Both the position numbers and the translations under genes were made by a program. A DNA stretch of 20,790 nt from Azohydromonas lata NBRC 102462 (GTDB lineage: Bacteria > Pseudomonadota > Gammaproteobacteria > Burkholderiales > Burkholderiaceae_C): positions 1 through 20,790 of the forward strand of contig CAMCTE010000022.1 of assembly GCA_945878385.1 (NCBI GenBank). The letters are read 5' to 3'. Under the pieces are notes generated by a model that saw nothing but the letters and a program-made list of their open reading frames with translations, had not been told where the DNA came from and ran no database searches. Shown here one piece after another: positions 13,274-20,790 of the stretch (the stretch's first letter is position 1; each line of letters opens with the position of its first letter).

Positions 13274-14029
13274 TTGATCCTCTACGAATACCCCCTGAAC
13301 GAAGGCGCCCGCACGATGCTGCGCCTGGAGCGCCTGTTCGCGCGGCTGAATTTGCTGATCGAACGCGATGCGGAGGTGGACCACCACCACGCGCTGATGG
13401 CGGTGTTCGAAGTGCTGGAGCTGTTGGGGCGTTCCGACCTCAAGGGCGACCTGATGCGCGAACTCGACCGCCAGCGGCTGGTGCTGCAGGGCTATCGGGA
13501 CAATCCGGCCGTGGCGCGGGAGCCGTTGGAGACGCTGATTGCGCAATTCGCGCAGGCTTTCGAAGGGCTGAACCGACTCAGCGGAAAGTTGGGTGCGGAA
13601 ATCACCAGCAATGAATGGCTGATGGCCCTGCGCGGGCGCGCAGCCGTCCCGGGGGGCACCTTTGAATTCGACGCACCGGGCTACCACGCATGGCTGCACC
13701 GCACCCCAGCCCTGCGCCGTGCGGACCTGCAGCGTTGGACCTCCGGCCTGCAAGCCGTCGCCCGAGGGGTGTCGCTGATCATGGGTCTGGTGCGCGAATC
13801 GGGCAATCCGGTGCGCGCGGCGGCCCCAGGTGGGCAGTTCCAGCAAAGCCTGCCCCAAGGCAAGGCCTACCAGTTGCTCAGGCTGCACCTGGATGATCGG
13901 CTGGAACTGGTGCCGGAGATCACCGGACACCGGTTGATGGTGGCGGTCCGGTTCCTGCGGGCCGACACCGAAGGCCGGCTCAAGCCCTCGGGCGAAGATG
14001 TGACCTTCGAGTTCGCGCTCTGCACTTGA
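13274..14029 (+). CDS. zapD: Cell division protein ZapD
   Basis: ZapD (YacF) cross-links FtsZ filaments and helps form a compact division ring at midcell. From TTG 13274 the product has 251 residues and starts MILYEYPLNEGARTMLRLER, which is the family's normal N-terminus. The frame can also begin at TTG 13217, overlapping the coaE stop, which would add 19 residues with no family resemblance. Neither start has a clear Shine-Dalgarno. Further family features are the helical region with HHHALMAVFEVLELLGRSDLK and LDRQRLVLQGY, the segment SNEWLMALRGRAAVPGG, and the C-terminal beta part ending EDVTFEFALCT. It is the last gene of the pilC-pilD-coaE-zapD cluster. No convincing terminator follows before the groES promoter. 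Confidence 0.92.
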   Translation: MILYEYPLNEGARTMLRLERLFARLNLLIERDAEVDHHHALMAVFEVLELLGRSDLKGDLMRELDRQRLVLQGYRDNPAVAREPLETLIAQFAQAFEGLNRLSGKLGAEITSNEWLMALRGRAAVPGGTFEFDAPGYHAWLHRTPALRRADLQRWTSGLQAVARGVSLIMGLVRESGNPVRAAAPGGQFQQSLPQGKAYQLLRLHLDDRLELVPEITGHRLMVAVRFLRADTEGRLKPSGEDVTFEFALCT

Positions 14030-14096
14030 AGCCGCGGATGGCCTTGCGGGGCCACCGGGCGGGCGCCTCAGGGCGCAATCTTTCATCAATGGCCTC

Positions 14097-14124
14097 TTGA
14101 AGCCCCCCGACCCGTCCCTATAAT
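14097..14124 (+). promoter_or_regulatory. groESL promoter (sigma-70, with overlapping sigma-32-like boxes)
   Basis: TTGAAG (14097-14102) and TATAAT (14119-14124), 16 bases apart, make a strong housekeeping promoter; the -10 is a perfect match. The same bases can be read as CTTGAAG (14096-14102), 13 bases, then CCCTATA (14116-14122), which resembles a sigma-32 heat-shock promoter (CTTGAAA, CCCCATnT). The CIRCE operator begins seven bases after the -10, covering the expected transcription start. Confidence 0.8.
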
Positions 14125-14130
14125 GGATTG

Positions 14131-14157
14131 GTAGCACTCGAAATCATCGAGTGCTAA
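14131..14157. promoter_or_regulatory. CIRCE operator (HrcA binding site)
   Basis: GTAGCACTC, nine bases, GAGTGCTAA matches the CIRCE consensus TTAGCACTC-N9-GAGTGCTAA at 17 of 18 arm positions. CIRCE is bound by the repressor HrcA, whose folding depends on GroEL, so heat or a shortage of GroEL releases repression. It lies just after the -10 box, where bound HrcA would block initiation. No hrcA gene is in the window. Confidence 0.95.
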
Positions 14158-14250
14158 CAGCAGGCCCCGTGCCTGCCCTCATGTCCTCAGACCGTTCGGG
14201 CTGATGGCTTTCGAACGGTTGAACATTGTTTTTTCTCACAAGGAGATGGT

Positions 14251-14541
14251 ATGAAGCTGCGTCCCCTGCACGATCGCGTGATCGTCAAGCGCCTGGAAAA
14301 CGAAACCAAGACGGCCTCGGGCATCGTCATCCCCGACAACGCCGCCGAGAAGCCCGACCAGGGCGAGGTGCTGGCTGTCGGCCCGGGCAAGCGCAACGAC
14401 AAGGGTGAGTTCGTTGCCCTGAACATCAAGGTGGGCGACCGCGTTCTGTTCGGCAAGTACAGCGGCCAGACCGTCAAGGTTGATGGCGACGAGCTGCTGG
14501 TGATGCGCGAAGAAGACCTTTTCGCCGTTGTCGAGCGCTGA
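14251..14541 (+). CDS. groES: Co-chaperonin GroES
   Basis: GroES forms the seven-subunit lid of the GroEL folding chamber. The 96-residue protein is full length and intact. It begins MKLRPLHDRVIVKRLE, has the mobile loop that docks on GroEL (ENETKTASGIVIPDNAAEKP, residues 16-35, with hydrophobic Ile-Val-Ile), then GEVLAVGPGKRNDKGE, and ends with the conserved LLVMREEDLFAVVE. ATG 14251 has AAGGAG (14240-14245) five bases upstream. It is expressed from the CIRCE-controlled promoter and followed 51 bases later by groEL. Confidence 0.98.
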   Translation: MKLRPLHDRVIVKRLENETKTASGIVIPDNAAEKPDQGEVLAVGPGKRNDKGEFVALNIKVGDRVLFGKYSGQTVKVDGDELLVMREEDLFAVVER

Positions 14542-14592
14542 TTCGCCGCTGAAGCGCGAACTTATTGACTTTTAGTATTCGGAGAACGAAAA

Positions 14593-16239
<1,647 letters not shown>

Positions 16240-16296
16240 GTCCAGCGCCGGCTTCACCGATGTCGGCCTTTGGGCCGGTATCGGTGGTCCGACCCG

Positions 16297-16327
16297 AAAG
16301 CCCCGCGAGCGATCGCGGGGCTTTTTT
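16297..16327 (+). terminator. Rho-independent terminator of groESL
   Basis: AAAGCCCCGCG (16297-16307), loop AGCGAT, CGCGGGGCTTT (16314-16324) forms an 11-bp perfect stem running into a run of six T's. It lies 57 bases after the groEL stop. Confidence 0.92.
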
Positions 16328-16417
16328 CATGGCCTTGCGGTTTTCGGTGTCGGGGCAGGGTCGACAGTTCGGTGCCCAGGCCGATAAGGTGGCGTTTTCG
16401 CCGAGATTGCCACCGCC

Positions 16418-17317
16418 ATGAGCCAACAAAACCTGCCCACCCGCCAGTTCTACAAAGGCGAGACCATCTTCAAGCAGGGTGGCGTGGCCGATCACATGTT
16501 CATCATCAAGGAAGGCAAGGTGGACATCACGCTGACGCGCGAGGAAAAGTCCATCCATCTGACCACGCTGGAGCGCAATGCCTTCTTCGGCGAAATGGCG
16601 CTGATCTCGGATTCGCCGCGCAGCGCAACGGCTACCGCATCCGAGTTCACTGAGGTGTATCTGATCGATTCCAAGGCCATCGACGCCATCCTGGAAAAAG
16701 CCAATCCCATCCTGCGCCACATGCTCAAGACCATGGTGGGGCTGGTGAAGTCGCAAAATTCGGGCGCAGGGCGCGGCGCCGGGGACACGCCGCGGGTGGT
16801 GGGGTATGCGCACCTGATCGAGATACTCGCCGGCGTGGTGGCCGCCACCCCGGCAGGCGGCGGTGAGGCCGGTGGCGCGCCCAACCCCTCGGGCGGCAGC
16901 GGGGCCGCAGCGGAGACCGGCGGGCAGGAAGCGCGCCTACCCGAGCGCAAACTGGTGGAACGCGCGGCCGTCTTTTTCGGCGATTCGCGCACAGCCGTGA
17001 TGGCCACCCTGCGCTTCATGGACAGCCTGAACCTGCTGCGGCTGGACAACGGGCATGTGGTGACCAACGCCCGCACGCTGGTGGAGCGCACCTTACGGCT
17101 GCCGGCCCAGGTGATCCGGGGGGCCGACGAAGTGGTTCGTGCAGAACACGAACTGATGGAGCTCAGCGAGGTGGAGCAGGTGATGCGGGTGGACCGCGCG
17201 GCCCTCTTCGCCGGTTTGGGCATTCTGGAAGAAGCCGAGGACCTGGTGGCCTTCCGCCGTGAAGCGGTGATGCGCACGATGCAGACCCGCGGCCGCGCAT
17301 TCTTCAGCGCAGACTAG
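16418..17317 (+). CDS. Cyclic nucleotide-binding domain protein with C-terminal winged-helix-like region
   Basis: Residues 8-112 form a cyclic nucleotide-binding domain. YKGETIFKQGGVADHMFIIK is the barrel start, and FGEMALISDSPRSATATA (57-74) is the phosphate-binding cassette with the key Glu59 and Arg68, so cAMP or cGMP binding is plausible. Residues 126-141 look helical, then comes a Gly/Ala-rich linker (about 145-170). Next, FFGDSRTAVMATLRFMDSLN (186-205) followed by LLRLDNGHVV is reminiscent of a winged-helix turn, so the protein may be a Crp/Fnr-like regulator. That region is not clear enough to call it DNA-binding. The 299-residue length exceeds Crp (about 210). ATG 16418 has no strong Shine-Dalgarno. 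It is a separate unit after the groESL terminator and faces the minus-strand hydrolase gene. Confidence 0.82.
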   Translation: MSQQNLPTRQFYKGETIFKQGGVADHMFIIKEGKVDITLTREEKSIHLTTLERNAFFGEMALISDSPRSATATASEFTEVYLIDSKAIDAILEKANPILRHMLKTMVGLVKSQNSGAGRGAGDTPRVVGYAHLIEILAGVVAATPAGGGEAGGAPNPSGGSGAAAETGGQEARLPERKLVERAAVFFGDSRTAVMATLRFMDSLNLLRLDNGHVVTNARTLVERTLRLPAQVIRGADEVVRAEHELMELSEVEQVMRVDRAALFAGLGILEEAEDLVAFRREAVMRTMQTRGRAFFSAD

Positions 17318-17344
17318 GCTCCAACGGGCCTCAGACGGCTGGCC

Positions 17345-18283
17345 TCAGGCCAAGGGCACCAGCATTTCCCGGATCAATTCGGCCACGCGGGCCGGCTGTT
17401 CGTGCACGATCCAATGGGTGGCGTCCGGTTCGGTGATCAACTTCAGCTGCGGCACCCATTCGTCCAACCCTTCAATGAGCGCCGGCAACAAGGCCGTGTC
17501 AGCCAGGCCCCACAGGACGGTGGTGGGCACCGTGACCGTCACATCTTCGGGCTGGAAGGCCACCCGATGGATGGCCGAGTCGGGGCCGGTGGGCGGCTTC
17601 AGGGGCGAGGCCCGGTAGTAGTTCAAGCCGCCGGTCAGGCCAGCGCGCCACACGGCTCGGTACGCTTCCCGCAGGTCGGGCGTGAGCCAAGCGCCGCCTG
17701 CGTGTGCGGGATCGGCTGCGCCCATATTGGTGAAAAAGGGCCACAGGCGCCGGAAGTCATCTTCCGCCAGCAGCTGCTCGGCATCGGGCCTGCAGAAGAA
17801 ATTCATGTAGGCGCTACCGGATTGCTGCCGGCCGTTATGCAGCAGTTCGCGAAGAAAGGCAGCAGGATGCGGTGCGTTGATGATCAGAAGCTGTTTGATG
17901 AGGTCTGGGCGCTGCGCTGCCAGGCTCCAGGCCAAGGCGCCTCCCCAGTCGTGCGCCACGAGAAGGTCCAGGGGCGCACCCTGCTGCTCGATCAGCGCCG
18001 CGACATCACGCACGAGGTGCTTGGCGCGGTATTGCACCGTCTCCACCGGGCTCGAAGAATCAGCAAAGCCGCGCAGATTGGGCGCCGTTGCATGCACGAT
18101 GCCGTCCAAACGCGACAGGATGTCATCCCAGGCAAAAGCGGCCTCAGGAAAGCCATGCAACAACAGCGCACGCGGGAGATGGGTCGCCGCCGTGTTTTCG
18201 CGCAGGCTCAAGCGGATGCCGTGCGGCAGATCCGCGGCCGACAGGCGGATCGGTGTTCGCGCGGTAATTGACACTGACCCCAT
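17345..18283 (-). CDS. Alpha/beta hydrolase, epoxide hydrolase/dehalogenase type
   Basis: This 312-residue protein has the fold and motifs of the epoxide hydrolase and haloalkane/haloacetate dehalogenase group: LLHGFPEAAFAW (41-52, oxyanion HGFPE), VAHDWGGALAW (109-119) with the nucleophile Asp112, the acid Asp262 in VLWGLADTALLP, and His290 in DATHWIVHEQP. An aspartate nucleophile rather than serine points to opening of epoxides or C-halogen bonds. The cap between residues 135 and 235 would set specificity and cannot be read here. There is no signal peptide, so it is cytoplasmic. It begins three bases after the engB stop and is probably co-transcribed with it. The first residues (MGSVSIT) come from a possible repeat sequence and have no Shine-Dalgarno, so the true start is uncertain. 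Confidence 0.88.
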   Translation of the reverse strand: MGSVSITARTPIRLSAADLPHGIRLSLRENTAATHLPRALLLHGFPEAAFAWDDILSRLDGIVHATAPNLRGFADSSSPVETVQYRAKHLVRDVAALIEQQGAPLDLLVAHDWGGALAWSLAAQRPDLIKQLLIINAPHPAAFLRELLHNGRQQSGSAYMNFFCRPDAEQLLAEDDFRRLWPFFTNMGAADPAHAGGAWLTPDLREAYRAVWRAGLTGGLNYYRASPLKPPTGPDSAIHRVAFQPEDVTVTVPTTVLWGLADTALLPALIEGLDEWVPQLKLITEPDATHWIVHEQPARVAELIREMLVPLA

Positions 18284-18287
18284 TTTT
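18265..18287. repeat. Possible remnant of a REP/RAYT-associated repeat
   Basis: The minus strand reads AAAAATGGGGTCAGTGTCAATTA between the engB stop and the body of the hydrolase gene. From memory it resembles the GGGGTCAG(T/A)GTC-type sequences that flank REP-associated tyrosine transposases in many proteobacteria. Only one copy is in the window, so this is a tentative call. Confidence 0.25.
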
Positions 18288-18985
18288 CAGCCCGTGACCC
18301 AACTGTGCAGGGTTTGGGCGAGGTCGTCGACGCCGGTTTTTTTCAGGGCCGAAAACAGCACGATGCCGACATCGGATTCCTCGGTGGCATAGGCTCCCAG
18401 GGCTTCGGTGGCGGACTGCAGGGCGGCTTGGGCTTCCTTGCGGTTGAGCTTGTCGGCCTTGGTGAGCACCACCAACAGCTTGACCTGGCCGCAACTCACG
18501 CGCGGCGCGATGAAGTCCAGCAAGCGCTGGTCCAAAGGAGTGAAGCCCAGGCGCGAATCGACCATCAGCACCACGCCGGCCAGGCTGCGGCGCAATTCCA
18601 GGTAGTCGGCCATCACCTTTTGCCAGCGCAGCTTGGCATCGCGCTCCACCGCGGCATAGCCGTAGCCGGGCAGGTCGGCCCACAGGGCATTGGGCTCGTC
18701 CTTGGGGCCTACGGCGAACAGATTGATGTGCTGGGTGCGGCCGGGTGTCTTGGAGGCAAAGGCCAGGCGGCGCTGTTGCGCCAAGGTGGTGATGGCGGTG
18801 GACTTGCCCGCATTGGAGCGGCCAACGAAGGCAATTTCACACAGTTCGGTCGACGGCAATTGGTCGAGGCGGCTGGCGGTGGTGAGAAAGCGCGCCGTGT
18901 GGGCCCAGCCCATGGGCTGCACGGCCGGGGGTATTAGGGCCGATACCTCTGCAGCGGGATTGGGCATAGGGGGTTCAGATGTCAT
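18287..18985 (-). CDS. engB: Ribosome biogenesis GTPase EngB (YihA/YsxC)
   Basis: EngB is an essential Ras-like GTPase acting in late assembly of the 50S subunit; it is also tied to cell division in some species. The 232-residue protein shows all G motifs: G1 FVGRSNAGKST (53-63), G2 with SKTPGRTQHINLF (78-90), G3 WADLPGYGYA (102-111), G4 LTKADKL (174-180) and G5 SALKKTGVDDL (212-222). It carries an N-terminal extension of about 25 residues that is common in betaproteobacteria; Met7 or Met25 are alternative starts. The gene is divergent from the cytochrome c4 gene across a 52-base gap, an arrangement I recognise from Burkholderiales, and a hydrolase gene follows it. Confidence 0.96.
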   Translation of the reverse strand: MTSEPPMPNPAAEVSALIPPAVQPMGWAHTARFLTTASRLDQLPSTELCEIAFVGRSNAGKSTAITTLAQQRRLAFASKTPGRTQHINLFAVGPKDEPNALWADLPGYGYAAVERDAKLRWQKVMADYLELRRSLAGVVLMVDSRLGFTPLDQRLLDFIAPRVSCGQVKLLVVLTKADKLNRKEAQAALQSATEALGAYATEESDVGIVLFSALKKTGVDDLAQTLHSWVTG

Positions 18986-19037
18986 GGAACATTGTAAAAT
19001 GCAGGATTTGGTCGTAACCGGTTAAAAGATTGCCGCC
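18986..19037. promoter_or_regulatory. Divergent engB / cytochrome c4 promoter region
   Basis: This 52-base gap must hold the start signals of two divergent genes unless one is leaderless or is transcribed from inside the other. A candidate plus-strand -10 is TAAAAT (18995-19000), and TACAAT on the minus strand (18991-18996) overlaps it. Neither has a good -35 box. A perfect palindrome TAACCGGTTA lies at 19015-19024 and could be an operator. All of these are weak calls. Confidence 0.35.
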
Positions 19038-19661
19038 ATGAAGGCTTTGAACACACTCCTGACTGCTGCCTTGTTTGCCCTGAGCAGCGGTGCTGCACTG
19101 GCTGCTTCGCCCGCCGCGGCGCCTGCCCCCGATCTGGCCAAGGGCCAGGCCACGGCGGCCGTCTGCGCGGCCTGCCACACGGTGGATGGCTCGCGCGGCA
19201 GCCCGGCCAACCCCATCCTGGCGGGCCAGCACCCCGAATACCTGGTCAAGCAACTGCAGGAATTCAAGGCCGGCAAGCGCAAGAACGCGATCATGGCCGG
19301 CTTTGCCGCCACGCTGTCGGACGACGACATGCGCAATGTGGCCGCCTTCTACGCCAGCAAGACCGCCAAGCCCGGCGCGGCCAAGGACAAGGAACTGGCC
19401 ACCCTGGGCGAAAAGATCTACCGCGGCGGCATCGGCGACCGCAACATCCCGGCCTGCGCCGGTTGCCACAGCCCCACGGGCGCCGGCATCCCCGCGCAGT
19501 ACCCGCGCGTGGGCGGTCAGCATGGCGACTACACCGAAGCGCAACTGCTGGCCTTCCGCAGCGGCGCCCGCGGCAACAGCACCCAGATGATGCAGATCGC
19601 CGCCAAGATGAACGACCGCGAGATCAAGGCCGTGTCGGACTACATCGCCGGCCTGCGCTGA
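19038..19661 (+). CDS. Diheme cytochrome c4-type protein
   Basis: Cytochrome c4 is a periplasmic diheme electron carrier that passes electrons towards terminal oxidases. The 207-residue precursor has a signal peptide (residues 1-22, ending Ala-Leu-Ala) and two class I cytochrome c domains, with heme sites CAACH (43-47) and CAGCH (140-144). Likely axial methionines are Met86 (NAIMAGFAATLSDDD) and one of the Met residues in MMQIAAKMND (184-193). The two halves resemble each other (LAGQHPEYLVKQLQEFKAG and VGGQHGDYTEAQLLAFRSG), as expected for c4. It is followed by a terminator and then resB, whose product is needed for heme attachment to such proteins. The Shine-Dalgarno is weak. Confidence 0.94.
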   Translation: MKALNTLLTAALFALSSGAALAASPAAAPAPDLAKGQATAAVCAACHTVDGSRGSPANPILAGQHPEYLVKQLQEFKAGKRKNAIMAGFAATLSDDDMRNVAAFYASKTAKPGAAKDKELATLGEKIYRGGIGDRNIPACAGCHSPTGAGIPAQYPRVGGQHGDYTEAQLLAFRSGARGNSTQMMQIAAKMNDREIKAVSDYIAGLR

Positions 19662-19688
19662 TCCGCAGCCCGCATCACCCCCTCGAAG

Positions 19689-19713
19689 AGGCCGGTCATC
19701 GACCGGCCTTTTT
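19689..19713 (+). terminator. Rho-independent terminator after the cytochrome c4 gene
   Basis: GGCCGGTC (19690-19697), loop ATC, GACCGGCC (19701-19708) is a perfect 8-bp stem followed by TTTTT. It ends 40 bases before resB and may limit readthrough into it. Confidence 0.88.
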
Positions 19714-19752
19714 CATTTCCCGGGCCCCGGCTCCCGGATAATCGCCGGTGAC

Positions 19753-20790
19753 ATGAGCAGCACCCCACACACCGGCGGACTTGAGGTCCGCGCCCGTTCG
19801 GCTTTCGTACAGGAGGCGGTGGAACTGCTGTCCTCCATGCGCTTTGCCATCTCCCTGCTGACGGTGATTTGCATCGCCTCGGTGATCGGCACTGTGGTCA
19901 AGCAGGGCGAACCGCTGAACAACTATGTGAACCAGTTCGGCCCCTTCTGGGCCGATCTGTTCGCACGGGTGAACCTGTACACCGTCTACAGCGCCTGGTG
20001 GTTCCTGCTGATCCTGGCCTTTCTGGTCACCTCCACCACGCTGTGCATCCTGCGCAATGCGCCCAAGATTGCAGCCGAGCTGAAGACCTACAAGGAACAC
20101 ATCCGCGAGCAGTCGCTTCAAGCCTTCCACCACAAGGCGCAGGGCACGGTGAACGAAGCACCGCAGGCCGCCTACGACCGCGTAGCCGCACTGCTAGTGG
20201 CCCAGGGCTGGCGCGCCAAGGCACAGATCCGCAGGCCCGAGGCCGGTGGCAAGGCGCAACCGGGCACCATGATCGCAGCGCGCAAGGGCATGGCCAACAA
20301 GTTGGGCTATCTGGCCGCGCATTCCTCCATCGTGCTGATCTGCGTGGGCGGCCTGAGCGACGGCGACCTGATGGTGCGGCTGCAGATGGCGCTGCAGGGC
20401 AAGAGCGTATTTTCCGGCGGCGGCTTCATCACCGAGGTGCCGCAGCAGCACCGCCTGCCCGAAGGCAGCCTGACCTACCGGGGCAACGTGCTGGTGCCCG
20501 AGGGCGGTCGCCAAGGCGTGGCGCTGCTGAACATGCCCGGCGGCGTGGTGCTGCAGGACCTGCCCTTCGACATCGAACTCAAGAAGTTCATCGTCGACTA
20601 CTACGAAACCGGCATGCCCAAGCTGTTCGCCAGCGAGATCATCATCCACGACAGGGCCACCGGAGAGGCGAAACCGGCCACGGTGAAGGTCAATGAGCCG
20701 GCCTTCCACCGCGGCGTGGCCATCTACCAAAGCAGCTTTGACGACGGCGGCAGCCAACTCAAGCTGCGGGTGCTGCCCCTGGGGGGCGGC
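19753..20790 (+). CDS. resB: Cytochrome c biogenesis protein ResB, 5' part (runs off the window)
   Basis: ResB (Ccs1) works with the CcsA-type partner in System II cytochrome c maturation, carrying heme across the membrane and attaching it to CxxCH motifs. The open frame from ATG 19753 continues to the last base with no stop, giving 346 residues of a protein normally near 650-750. Visible features are a first membrane helix (FAISLLTVICIASVIGTVV, 31-49), the periplasmic stretch GEPLNNYVNQFGPFWADLF (52-70), and a second helix with TLCILRNAP (96-104). A third helix, GYLAAHSSIVLICVGG (185-200), carries a His190 typical of the heme-handling site, and the large periplasmic domain includes DLPFDIELKKFIVDYYETG. 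Placement after cytochrome c4 fits the order seen in betaproteobacteria, where the ccsA-type partner gene usually follows. Confidence 0.95.
   Translation, partial: MSSTPHTGGLEVRARSAFVQEAVELLSSMRFAISLLTVICIASVIGTVVKQGEPLNNYVNQFGPFWADLFARVNLYTVYSAWWFLLILAFLVTSTTLCILRNAPKIAAELKTYKEHIREQSLQAFHHKAQGTVNEAPQAAYDRVAALLVAQGWRAKAQIRRPEAGGKAQPGTMIAARKGMANKLGYLAAHSSIVLICVGGLSDGDLMVRLQMALQGKSVFSGGGFITEVPQQHRLPEGSLTYRGNVLVPEGGRQGVALLNMPGGVVLQDLPFDIELKKFIVDYYETGMPKLFASEIIIHDRATGEAKPATVKVNEPAFHRGVAIYQSSFDDGGSQLKLRVLPLGGG

Noticed and set aside
12836..14137. Minus-strand open frame opposite coaE and zapD
   Set aside because: No domain recognised, and two well-supported plus-strand genes cover it.
17340..17352. 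TGGCCTCAGGCCA palindrome as a bidirectional terminator between convergent genes
   Set aside because: The stem is only 6 bp with a one-base centre and no T tract on either side; probably chance in GC-rich DNA.

Overview
The window looks like a chromosomal piece of a GC-rich betaproteobacterium in the order Burkholderiales, plausibly Comamonadaceae or the Rubrivivax/Leptothrix group. Evidence for this is the pilC-pilD-coaE-zapD cluster, a HrcA/CIRCE-controlled groES-groEL operon, engB divergent from a cytochrome c4 gene followed by resB (System II cytochrome c maturation), and the general protein similarity. No family or genus can be fixed from sequence reading alone. I saw no IS element, prophage gene or CRISPR array.

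Layout. (1) 1-2456: a DUF6351 esterase-like protein whose N-terminus seems damaged or cut, then a small secreted protein. (2) 2674-5008: mscL, then nitrile hydratase alpha and beta and a cysteine hydrolase of the isochorismatase/N-carbamoylsarcosine amidase family. The genes are tightly packed and probably form one nitrile-to-amide-to-acid module. (3) 5036-5178: tRNA-Pro(CGG) with its own terminator. (4) 5297-10369: gtrA, an AT-rich control region, a secreted subtilase, then a translationally coupled trio (polyprenyl-phosphate glycosyltransferase, ArnT-like transferase, YdjC/NaxD-like deacetylase). The trio matches the logic of lipid A hexosamine modification loci (Francisella FlmF2/NaxD/FlmK, Bordetella Lgm). 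(5) 10400-14029: pilC, pilD, coaE, zapD, without pilB in front. (6) 14097-16327: groES-groEL with promoter, CIRCE operator and terminator. groEL carries an in-frame TAA at codon 59 in otherwise intact sequence. (7) 16418-20790: a cyclic-nucleotide-binding protein, a minus-strand engB plus alpha/beta hydrolase pair, cytochrome c4, and resB running off the end.

The most notable points are the nonsense codon in groEL, the Fe-type-like nitrile hydratase with a Co-type-like first motif residue (Cys-Thr-Leu-Cys-Ser-Cys-Thr), no visible activator gene and a non-standard amide hydrolase partner, and the predicted lipid A amino-sugar cassette with a nearby flippase and an intervening protease. Most of the remainder is ordinary housekeeping sequence. 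All names are assigned by motif recognition and remembered family patterns; no database search was run.
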